From NCBI RefSeq assembly GCF_000002995.4, contig NW_025062479.1, positions 20,394,721 through 20,458,720 of the forward strand: a stretch of 64,000 bases of DNA. The letters run 5' to 3'. Both the position numbers and the translations under genes were made by a program. The notes beneath the pieces were generated by a model, which had not been told where the DNA came from, searched no databases, and saw only the letters and a program-made list of their open reading frames with translations. Source of the DNA: Brugia malayi. Its lineage: Eukaryota > Nematoda > Chromadorea > Rhabditida > Onchocercidae. Positions within the stretch are counted from its first letter, which is position 1. Each line of letters starts with the position of its first letter. Below are positions 54,701-64,000 of this stretch, in pieces.

Positions 54701-56644
54701 GACCAGGATCTGACTCAACGGGATTAGTTGACAACTAATATCATAAACAGCTCTCGAGAACTAATAAAAATATTTGTAGCTAGTGATTAACTACCATATA
54801 ATTAGACAATCATGTGTATCGCAATAGTCCCTATAGAAAAAATGCTTAGACACATATTAACATCGCTTACCTGCTGGCAAGTTTCTACTGTTGCATCTGG
54901 TGACGAAACGGAGAGAGTTTTTGGCGGTACACTGCTTGCCATCGAGCTAGAACCGCATTCCTTTTTTACAATTTGAAAATAATTTCTAACAGATATGCTA
55001 TATTCGAATAATTTGCCGAGAGTCAACAATTTTAAAAAAAAATGAAAATTAAGTATACGCACCAAGAATCACTTTGACGAAGTACTTCGAAGTCACTTGA
55101 TATAAGTGTCAAGGTATCATCATGATGCTTATCGTTCCTATAGGATGAATTTCCCGCAACAAAATGCTTGGTATCTTCGTAAACAGTTGACTGTAACAAC
55201 AATGGTCCCGTGAGGAAAAAAAATCAAATAATGTAATCATAGTCTAGTATCAAAAGAGAGATTTTCCCATCATAGTAATGTGCTATCATGATTTATTCGG
55301 TCTGGTGATGAAGGTGCAATAACAGATTACAAAACGAAATAAATAAATGATCGAACTATTTTCGCTCAATCAACTGTGACAATTCGTGTTATCTGATCTC
55401 ATTGTCACAAACAGCAATTAGCTCAATCTCTTTAATAATTATTTGAGACAGAATTTTGTACGTGTAAAGTATTCCATAACACTGAAAAAATGCAATGACA
55501 ATAATAGCTTTTAGTTGGTCTACCTCTAAAAGATGTGAATCCTTATGTTTTTCGGTATCGTTTAGACGTAAGGCATCTTGCTCCTCTCCATGCTCTTCTC
55601 CACTACACACCAACTCTTCTTCCGGAGAATTCTGAAAATCTATATATTTCTGGTAAACACTCGACTTGCTTCTGACTGCTTAATTAATTTACCTGATTTA
55701 GAAGAACCTTGATTAATTAGTTAACATATTGACTTTAAATTTCTTGAAGATTTCTTTTAAATGTCACTGCTGACAAAATCTTCTATTGTCCTCGGACATT
55801 ATGAAATCAAAATGAAAAAATTACTATTTCCAAATCTTTTTTGAGATACGATATAAAAACCCAGAGATGTTATAAAATACACACGCACACACTTGTTTCA
55901 TACTTTCTTACCGAACACGGTGAATGCGGTAATAATCCAGCATGGTGACTATCACGAATAGGATTAGGTTCAGAATCCACAACTTCAACGCCCTAGAAGT
56001 AACAATAAGAAATTTCTAATAACATAAATTCCATCCTGTTAAATTATCAATTCAATGAATGCAGCATTAAGTAACTTATTTAACCGACTTAGATCTCCAC
56101 TCCGATGAATTTATATTTTTGGTTTTCTCAACGTCGTATTTTGATCCTCAAAAATTGTTACAAATTTGTTTCTGCGCGTTAACAGCATCTCTTCCAAATG
56201 ACAAGTTTATCAAGTGTTAAAACTTGTCAAATTTGATAAAACTGTGAAATAAAGAATACATTGTACTATACAAGATAAATGAACTGATTTACTGAAGTTC
56301 CATCGTATGCAGAAGTGAATGAAGAATTTGCTTCTTCCCAATTTTCATGATGTTCGGATTGCTTCCCATGTTCCAGCGTTTCATTTTCAGAAGAAATTAT
56401 TATACCACTAGCGTCCTCATCATTTTCTGCCTAAACTTCAGTACTTCTTTAAATAGTAGCCAAGATAAATCAGGAACAACCTTCAAGATGTTAGAAAGAG
56501 AATAAATCCTACAACAAAAAGAATGCAAACAGTAATAAAATGAACTTCATCTCCTGGGGCAATATCAAGCACGGAATCGATACGTTTTTGAGCCGTTTTT
56601 AACGCATTTTTTGCTAATTCATTGGCCCAGTTAAAATTCATCAT
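46814..56644 (-). CDS. TMF1: TMF1-like coiled-coil golgin (TATA element modulatory factor homologue)
   Basis: Twenty exons: 56546-56644, 56293-56430, 55912-55992, 55524-55631, 55059-55190, 54871-54960, 54319-54500, 54171-54241, 53889-54059, 53669-53826, 53234-53318, 52894-52967, 52511-52565, 52272-52402, 48833-48919, 48453-48683, 48030-48197, 47578-47703, 47125-47235, 46814-46840. They give 774 residues. The N terminus (FNWANELAKNALKTAQKRID) matches the conserved TMF1 start. An acidic linker and a long heptad coiled coil follow. The C terminus (RSRYENLLEAHGEKIERVEE, then LDLADLKKLL) matches the conserved TMF1 Rab6-binding end. TMF1 is a Golgi tether at the trans side. Edges of exon 6 (weak acceptor) and exon 16 (start could also be 48605) are uncertain. 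The 3.35-kb intron 14 contains the kinase gene. Human TMF1 is longer, mainly in the N-terminal linker. Confidence 0.85.
49493..49511. repeat. AC dinucleotide run
   Basis: A short CA repeat in intron 14 of the golgin gene, between the kinase stop codon and the next host exon. Confidence 0.9.
50050..52251 (-). CDS. PDK1-like AGC-family Ser/Thr kinase lacking a PH domain
   Basis: Three exons: 52235-52251, 51801-51948, 50050-51063, giving 392 residues. The first exon (ATG plus five residues, donor after phase 2) was found because it restores the frame of exon 2. Exon 3 carries the whole kinase domain without an intron: GEGSFSTVY loop (about residues 101-109), AAKV lysine at 123, helix-C Glu in REKE (142), HRDLKPEN (Asp 223), DFG (241-243), and SFVGTAQFVSPE with the PDK1-type activation-loop Ser near 268. 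All catalytic residues are present, so activity is expected. The match is to PDK1 (PDPK1), which phosphorylates the activation loops of AKT, S6K and related kinases. PDK1 normally has a C-terminal PH domain; here the protein stops about 15 residues after the kinase fold, so membrane recruitment by PIP3 is not expected. It lies inside an intron of the TMF1-like gene, same strand. Confidence 0.9.
51241..51267. repeat. CT dinucleotide run
   Basis: A CT microsatellite in intron 2 of the kinase gene. Confidence 0.9.
51351..51387. repeat. perfect 14-bp inverted repeat in a kinase intron
   Basis: The arms AAAACGCAAATTAA (51351-51364) and TTAATTTGCGTTTT (51374-51387) are exact reverse complements around a 9-base loop. 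The site lies in intron 2 of the kinase gene. It could form a hairpin in the pre-mRNA or be a remnant of a small foldback element. Confidence 0.75.
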
Positions 56645-57339
56645 CCATTAGATTTGAGTTTTTGTTTTCACGTTTATCACACTAACAAGAAACCAAACAG
56701 TGTGTTGATAAATATTAGCTTCTGTAAAAGTAAAAAGATTAAAATATTTGTACCAGTATCATTTACTGCGATGAATATTCCTCGAAAATGTACATACAAA
56801 TCAAACATTTAAAACTCAGAAATATAATCAAAAATTTGGAAGTACGATAAAGACTTAATCAAATTCAAATTCATACGCATACTAGTAACATCTATAAGCA
56901 GACTACATTTTCATACAAGCATTCTCATCTTCACTGATTGCATTTTTCTTTTACAGATACGACCATTTACTGGAAAGTAAAATATATGTGCGACAGTTTT
57001 GATGCATTTAAAATTAAATCATTAATTCACTTATGTTTGTGTTAAATTCTAGATATTAAAAGGCAGAAACAACAATAACAACAACAGCAATAAATATTAA
57101 CTAAAAGTAACTTAAAGCTTTTGCAAGGATTCGTCTCGAAAGTGACAATTCAATTCTTACAGCTCTCTCTATCTTTCTTCTCTCTTCCTCTTCATTTGCA
57201 AACTTTTTCACTGATAAATAATACACTGATAAAATAATTTATTTAATTGCTTATGAGCGTTTAAAATGAAACATATTAATAAATAACAAATTTTAGGCTT
57301 AAATTTTTCTATTATCTCTCGACTCTCGTGGAGACACCT

Positions 57340-57342
57340 GCT

Positions 57343-57409
<67 letters not shown>

Positions 57410-57413
57410 AGCG
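57340..57413 (+). tRNA. tRNA-Asn (anticodon GTT)
   Basis: A 74-base cloverleaf without an intron. The acceptor stem GCTTCCG pairs with CGGGAGC, with one T-G pair, followed by a G discriminator. The A box is TGGCGCAATCGG. The anticodon loop CTGTTAA gives anticodon GTT, so asparagine. The T arm contains GGTTCAAGCCC, the B box. The copy looks intact. It is the only plus-strand functional gene I support in the window. Confidence 0.97.
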
Positions 57414-58565
57414 ACCGAATGTACTAATTTTCTCGTTGAAAATGCTTTAACCAGCACATTTCATGATCGGACCAACCATTAATAATAGTGGCAACCAAAT
57501 GGTCTGATTGTTTCGTTCGGATTAGCCATTTCATTTAAAACTCTATATTTAGGATACTGTGATTAAATATTTTCAGTTTAGTCTAATTGGGATTTAATAT
57601 TACCTCAAAAATTAGTTACAAAGTTTCACTTAAGATTCTGAAGCAAAAATAGGAAAAAAACTCTACAAGAGATATAAATTATAAATGATATTTTATTCCT
57701 ACGTCTTAATAATGCTATATTATTCACTTATATATTATCACTTTGAACATTTTTTTTATAGCTGACTTTCTTTTCGGTTATCAACTTTTAATCTCAACAA
57801 TATTAACTGAAATTTGATTTGATTATAAAAAATTACTTAACGCTATCATGCACTTCAACCTCATGCGTGCGATCATTTACTTCCAATGTGCAACTCTTAT
57901 AAAATAACAGTAATTGTTATCAAATTCAATATCGAATCATTTTCCATATTTTGTAGTAATCTGAAAAATATCAAAAGTACTGTGCTAGAAGTATAATAAT
58001 AGCAATTTATCATACATGAATATGATGAATTCAAATGCCAGTCTGTACTATTGGGATTAAAAGTAAACAGCAGAAAAGAAATCAAAAGTAGTATAAAATA
58101 TAATAATACCAATTTAAAACAAGAAGTTAAAGAAACATTTTAAAAACAATTATTAGAATTTACAGATTTAAAAAGAAAAAAAAGAAATTACTGAGACAAA
58201 TATTTATACGCGTAATGAAAGAAGAAGTATCTCGGACCATATATAAAAATATTTTAATTTCTTTTAGATGTAGCTTCTCACAAGTTATTCACTATTCGTT
58301 TATGATAGGAATGAATGAATAATGTGCATTTGTTGGACCTTTTTTATTAATTTTAACAATTTGAGAAAATGATAAAGCTGTTGAAATATAAAAATGAAAT
58401 TTGGAGATATTTTATCTTAATACAACTTTCAGAAATAGAATAAAGAATAACTGAACAAAATTTGGATGTAAATTAGCAACAACAAGTAGCAAACTTCCGG
58501 ATTTTTAAATGAAATTGACATTTTCGTCTTTGATGATTACAGTTTTGAATTATTTCTATACGTAG

Positions 58566-58690
58566 AGTATGATATGATCATCTGCTAAGCAATAGAGGAT
58601 AGAAAGACCACTTTAGGAACGTAGTGATTTCTGATTTTAATCGGGGGAATCCCGCGTGGTTTAAACCATTGCTTAAAGATGTATCATACT
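58566..58690. repeat. imperfect foldback element, about 125 bp (possible MITE)
   Basis: The left arm begins AGTATGATATGATCATC and ends CTAAGCAAT at 58593. The right arm, ATTGCTTAAAGATGTATCATACT (58668-58690 in part), is its imperfect reverse complement. The core is GC-richer than its surroundings (CGGGGGAATCCCGCG). The layout fits a small non-autonomous DNA transposon or a stable hairpin. No other copy was found in the window. Confidence 0.45.
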
Positions 58691-58893
58691 GTTGAAACTT
58701 CTGAATGAATTTTCAGTGAAAAAATAAAGAATTAAATTCGAAAACATTAAGAATAAAGCTTATTTGTTTCAAATATTTCATATATTAGGTTTCAAATACT
58801 GAATATTCAATGTGAAAAAATATTTTCCAAAAATAATGCTTATGATTTATTCACAAATTTCATTACAACACGAAGCATAATTTTACAGACAGT

Positions 58894-58988
58894 AACTCAA
58901 CAAATTAACAGAAAAAAAGAAAAAAATTGCAAAGGGAACAGAAACAAAGTTAACAAAAATTAAAAACTGCCACCATTATTTATTCTTA
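58894..58988 (+). repeat. local direct repeat, copy 1 (3' flank of MSH4)
   Basis: Shares AACTCAACAAATTAAC at the left and AAAGTTAACAAAAATTAAAA, followed by ACTGCC and CCAT, at the right with copy 2 at 60764-60852, in the same orientation with small indels between. Confidence 0.7.
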
Positions 58989-59200
58989 GGTACTATTTTC
59001 AGTATTTTGTGAACGTGTTTGTTGAACTTGCTTCATAATTTCATTATTTCCAAAATTCAAAAATATAGTCCATTGGTGAGAATAAGAAAATCTAAGTAAT
59101 GTGAAGTGTAGCGAATGGAAAGCGTAACTATGGTTGCACTTTTTTCTACGTAAATGATAATGAAGACATATCAAATATTGTCATTTAGAAGAATCTGCAG

Positions 59201-62200
59201 CTACTGATCATTTGTTAGCGGTGGTAAATCTTGGAAAAGTTGATCGCGCAATTTTGAAAGATAAGGAGCAGCAGCATCGGTATCTGTTTTTGTTAGAAGT
59301 GGTAGCATAGAACGTAACTTGCATGCAAATCGAATAATAGAACGACGTTGACGCATTTCATCATCCATTTCGACCATCACGTTACGTTGTGTGCGTAAGG
59401 ACATGGCTAATGTATGTGCCTCAGTTAGTACTTCTCTCGGAAAAGTTGTTAGATCAGCCAAATTAAATGCTGAAAATGTAGCCGTGATTACGTTTTTAAC
59501 GTTACTTTCACACCTTCGGTCAGTGATTAAACTAGGATAAGCATAGGAAGTCTTAAAAGATGGAATTTGTCATAGAAAGTGAAACATTCCCACTTGTCAT
59601 TAAACATGCATCCGGAACAGTCATGTGCCAATGTCACATATAGAATAGTCACATCCAATGTCACATTTTACAAACTCTGATAAACAAGGAGAAAAAAAAA
59701 AGACAATGTTGAGTGGGAACTGCTGAGGATATACCATTATTTCATATATAAATTAATAGCGACCAGAAGAGCGAGAAATGAAGCTAACACTTTGAAATAA
59801 GTTAAATGGATGAAGGAGAAAAAAGAATTGTTATATGTGATATATGCCTTACCATAAAGTGGACCATTGTATGGACCAGTATAGAGTTGATGAGAACAGT
59901 GAAGTTTTTCCACTTCGCTATCGTCATCTTGTTTGATTTTCACTGTGTTAGCGGAGAAATGAAAGCTAAAAATGAAATATGTAACAACTAAACTGACAAA
60001 TTCTTCTGATGACCAATTTTAAAAAATCATTTCGTATTGCTAACTTCTTACTAAGATTATAAAGACTGTTGTCACAATACCACTGCATGATATATTACTT
60101 AGAGTTACAATTCTATTTACTGGTATAGCAAGATAAGATAATCAGTTTTCAAGTTTGAAGATCTAAGCATTGTTATCATTTCAAACATTTTATGTTAGAT
60201 ATAATCATACTAACTGACCAATCTTTGATAAATTATTATCATTATAGAAGAGATGAAAGGCAATACAAAAAAAGTTAAACTTTCTATTTACTTTTCAACA
60301 CTGGGATACATTGTTGCAAGCGATGCCAAGTCAAGATAATGAGTAGCGAATACAACATAAGCCTACAATTTGGATTTTCTGAATCGATGATATAATTGCT
60401 ATGTTACAGAAGGAAAATTGAAGAAATGAGAGACTTAACCTTTCTCCGTAGAAGCTCTTCACATATGGCAAAGCATATACTTAAACCTTCATCATATGCT
60501 GTGCCTGAAAAATTCTAATCAATATTAACTGAATGTTACTTTCCAATTAAGGAAAAAAGCAGTAGCTTGCACCACTGTATTTAAAGAGCAAATGATTGTC
60601 TCATAGTTGCAGTTACTGAAGCAAGGACTTATTATTCGTATTATTTTAGCCACTTTTCGAAAAACAATTAAAGCCAATAAACGCCTTTTCGAAAACATTG
60701 AAAAGTAGAGTATAATTTTATAAGCAATAAACAATAGCTAGCTCAGGCACATATGAATTCGAAACTCAACAAATTAACCGAAAAACTGGAAAAGTAAAAA
60801 GGAAAAGAAATAAAGTTAACAAAAATTAAAAACTGCCTCCATATTTATCCTAAAATAAAAAAAGAAGTTACTCAAAAAAAAAATTAAGCACTCACTACAT
60901 GCAAGTTCATCGATAAGAACTAATGATAGAGAATCAGCTGTACTTAAAATAGGTGCCATTTCGGACATCTGAAGAGAAAAAAACCATGAAAATTTTCACC
61001 ATGCTTTGATTTTGCAGTTTTTTTCGTGCCTTAAATATAAATAAAACATGATCTAATTAACTGCATTTGTTGCATCAATTAGAATCTTAAATAATTTCAA
61101 AATTTTAAACAAAGATTCCTTTAAATTTCTCACTATTCTCTGCCATTTACCTCAACAGCGAAAGCTGACAAATTAGCTGTCAAATCATCATTATGCCCAA
61201 TGCGTGAAAAGATTCGAGTGAGAATTGGAAATGCCGCCATTTCTGCTGGTACAAAACTTCCTGTTTGGGCTAACACATGCAGTAAGCAAATCTGCTTCAA
61301 ATATGTTGATTTTCCAGCCTAAGAAGTATAAATATAAAACTCGCATAATGCCAGTTCATATTTATTGCTTGTTTATTACTTCTGAGCTTTACTTATCATT
61401 AACTTAACGTTTCTATGATTTAATGACCAGAATGTAATTCAAATATTTTTAACAAGTAACTTACCATATTCGGTCCCGTAATGATATTGATTCGGGATTC
61501 CGGCGACAAATACTGAAATTTCAAAAACTAACTAATAAAGTCGAGTATCAAAAATTTTCAGTTTTTACGTGGGAAAACTAAGTAAGGTCGAAAATTCCCT
61601 AAAGTTTTGGAACACATTCATTTGAAGAAAAGAAAAAAAAAAACATGCTTCAACATTAGGTTTTTGGTTTTAATTTTTGAGCATTTTAAGAAAATAATAA
61701 TAATTAGTAATAACAATAATAATAGTAATAATAACAATAATGTCTTAACAAGTCAACCTGTGATCTCACTATTTAATGTCAATTTAATGATTATTGCCGT
61801 TGCTTGAACTTTGTTAAAGTTTCTTGACTTCTTCTTGACAGTTAAAATTTCTTGACCTTCTTAACTTTTAACTACAATCTTCTGTTAAAGTTACGCAGTT
61901 TCTTGAATTTTTGACAGCGGCATGCTCAAGAAACTCTCATTTTCAACCATTTATACCAATACTTGATGAAAAGCATTTGATCTCATTTATTAGTATCTGA
62001 ATGTAATGAGAAAGAGATTCGATAAAATTCCAATTTCAAAAAAAAAAAGTGTAAAAAGTATATTTTACAGTGTGCTTGATAGATAGACATGAGAAAACCT
62101 ACAACATCATTTGGAATGAAATTTTCGCTTGCCAAATCCAAAAGTGGGTGTCTTCCTCGTTTGATAATCATCGACATTGAAGGAGAAAATGATGGTCGAA

Positions 62201-64000
62201 CTATATAAAGAAAAATTTAACAAATTTCATTGATTGAACTAATGTTCACATTTGAAATGTTATGGAAGGAATGACACTCTTTGACAGAAAGGAACAGCAC
62301 CTGATGGAATTTTCATAGCATATACCGCAAGAGATGAAATAAAATCGACCATCGATATTGCTTCAATTGCATGATATAAACATGGAATCATTAAACGGAT
62401 CTAAAATATCATAACTTAATCTATTTTTTCTTTCTTCTTCCATTTCAGGTATGCATTCACTGCTGAAAGGATCGAAATTAGTAAATCAAATTATGTACTA
62501 ACCACAAACTAAGAATACATTCGTATACCCGAACATATATTTTTAACTACAATTAATGCGCTTTTTTCGGATCGTTTTTTTGTTGAATTAATCCCACTAG
62601 CTTCAGTCAAATAGTTATCATCTCGGTATCGACAGTACATGACGGGTTACTTGATGGTTTCTCCCATTATCATTATAATTGAAAAACAATAAAGAAGTTC
62701 GCATTACTTTGAGTATGAAAAGTCGATACTTCTAAGAAGCGATTAATATATTACTGTCAGTGTTTAAGTTCACAATTTATGCTTTTAAATAGTACAGAAC
62801 TGGAATAGATACCTTATTCAATAGTTCAACCACTATCACATTGCTCCTAATTGTTATTTCGTTAACCACTTCATCGATTCTTTCTATAAATTATTTGAAC
62901 AATCTTTTGAACTTTTCAGTTTTCAAAATATTCCTAATGTCAAAAAACATAAAATTATGTCGCCTTGTTTCTTTTTTGTAATTTAAATTAATTAAGAATA
63001 GTTTATGAAGTGATTTACAGATAAGACATATAACAAAGAAAACAACCATTGTAGCGTAATAATGAACGAGTTGTGCAAGAAACAGAAGTCCGATTCCTGA
63101 CCATATCAATAAATTGTGATGGCAGTTTGATTCTAGCAACAGGATCCAAGCAAGGAATACAAAAATGGAAACCACGACTTGCAGTATAGATAAGTTTCGC
63201 TTCCGATATCTCGCTTGCATCTTCATTACCCTTTTCTGCAAAATTTGAGAGATATATAAAACCTACTTTGTTACAACTTTATTTGAAAGATGAGATATGC
63301 AAAACTTACAACTCATGCTAGAGAATGCATTCATTTTTCTTGCGTAAGCCCCACGATCAATTAACTTAAAATCAGAATAAAACAGACCATAAGACCATAA
63401 CGTAAACAGAATAATAAAAAGAAACCAAATAATACAAAAAAAAAAAAAACACCAAAATAAAAATAGAACTAAATCAATTCAACATCAACATCAGATACTC
63501 AGAAAAAAAGAAATAGAATTTGGAAAAGCAAAATTAGAAGCTATAGTCAAACAAACGATGAAAATCTCCATTTTTTTTCGGGACTAGGAAATATGCCAAA
63601 TTTGACTTTCCTTGACTATTAAATTCATCAGGATTAAAATAATCATATGTAAGTTGATAGTTAGTAAGGTTATCATCAATTTGCTAGTATTTCCAGGGTT
63701 AAGCATAGAAAGTAGCTGAACAAACACTTTGAGATTTTAAATACTTTTCACTAATCTTAATAATTGTTACTTCTCTAAAATCTTTTTTAAGTGCAAAAAA
63801 ATCAAATATGCGACATGCCAATTTACACCAAATATGCGAGATGCCAATGTTAATCTAGGACTGCTCTGAAGCTTCGAAAATTATATCCATCATGAGTAAC
63901 TATAAAAGTTCGATGACTAGAAAATATTTTTATTTATTATCGTACAAGCATACCGCGCGTATCACGTAACAGCTCTTCATACGCTTTTCGCATCACATCA
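59201..64000 (-). CDS. MSH4: MSH4 meiotic MutS homologue, 3' part (5' end beyond window)
   Basis: Thirteen exons are visible, joined with matching phases: 63954-64000 (partial), 63047-63235, 62813-62883, 62301-62400, 62103-62200, 61465-61512, 61151-61318, 60896-60968, 60440-60504, 60292-60362, 59853-59965, 59201-59469 and one junction at each. The order matches MutS lever and ATPase domains. Seen are the TASRGF and LPSQFIDMV segments (MutS core/lever), then GPNM|AGKSTYLKQ (Walker A, split by an intron), then ISR-type FSRIGHNDDLTANLSAF, Walker B LVLIDE, and VVFATHYLDL. The ISRI-D-D-x-x-x-N-x-S-x-F segment and the tail LTTFPREVLTEA fit MSH4 rather than MSH2, MSH5 or MSH6. MSH4 pairs with MSH5 to stabilise meiotic crossover intermediates. 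The signature usually read as DELGRGT is DELACST here. Confidence 0.92.
60764..60852 (+). repeat. local direct repeat, copy 2 (intron of MSH4)
   Basis: Second copy of the sequence at 58894-58988. It lies in the MSH4 intron between the exon at 60896-60968 and the exon at 60440-60504. Same orientation, about 1.9 kb apart. Confidence 0.7.

Larger units (their letters stand above)
57414..59200. other. intergenic stretch between tRNA-Asn and MSH4
   Basis: No exon found. It contains an imperfect foldback at 58566-58690 and one copy of a local repeat at 58894-58988, both listed separately. The right end is the 3' flank of the MSH4 gene. Confidence 0.55.

Noticed and set aside
62891..63241. 116-residue membrane-like open frame on the minus strand
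   Set aside because: It is the wrong frame of the MSH4 exon at 63047-63235. The correct frame reads TASRGF and LPSQFIDMV.
63306..63360. Possible extra MSH4 exon with a GTAAGT donor
   Set aside because: Joining it to the 63235 exon creates a stop, while direct splicing from 63954 to 63235 gives the expected length and frame.

Overview
The window is AT-rich eukaryotic DNA with short exons, GT-AG introns, long A/T tracts, a nuclear tRNA and decayed BEL/Pao and RTE-type retroelements. Gene content (a MutS-family MSH4 homologue, a TMF1 golgin, GM2-activator-like secreted proteins) and intron style point to a nematode, most likely a filarial or other spirurid worm. The species call is inference. 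All five multi-exon protein genes plus the nested kinase gene lie on the minus strand. I rebuilt them by hand by matching splice sites and reading phases, so exon edges are predictions, not transcript data.

Left part (1-31.8 kb): two related genes for secreted cysteine-rich proteins (2.7-8.7 kb and 25.4-31.7 kb). They share intron phases and a cysteine pattern that resembles the GM2-activator/ML lipid-binding fold. Between them are a gene-poor stretch with a GT microsatellite (9-15 kb), a decayed RTE-type non-LTR retroposon (about 15.2-15.9 kb, minus), a BEL/Pao element with a large internal deletion (about 16.4-20.7 kb, minus) and a second, more decayed BEL/Pao copy in the opposite direction (about 21.5-22.9 kb, plus). 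The two Pao copies are arranged head to head.

Middle (31-46.8 kb): large TTA/ATT simple-repeat tracts (31.1-31.5 and 32.3-32.5 kb). Then comes a 28-exon gene (34.6-44.7 kb) for a predicted ~1,126-residue protein with at least five unusual zinc fingers that all end in H-x4-H-P. One of its introns appears to be GC-AG.

Right part (46.8-64 kb): a TMF1-like golgin gene (20 exons, 46.8-56.6 kb). One intron of this gene holds a complete three-exon gene for a PDK1-like kinase without a PH domain, on the same strand and starting 21 bases after the host exon. A tRNA-Asn(GTT) gene follows at 57.34 kb on the plus strand. The 3' part of an MSH4 (meiotic MutS homologue) gene fills 59.2-64 kb and runs off the window.

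The genes do not form an obvious pathway. Their likely sites of action are secretion/lipid binding, nucleus, Golgi, cytosolic signalling and meiotic chromosomes.
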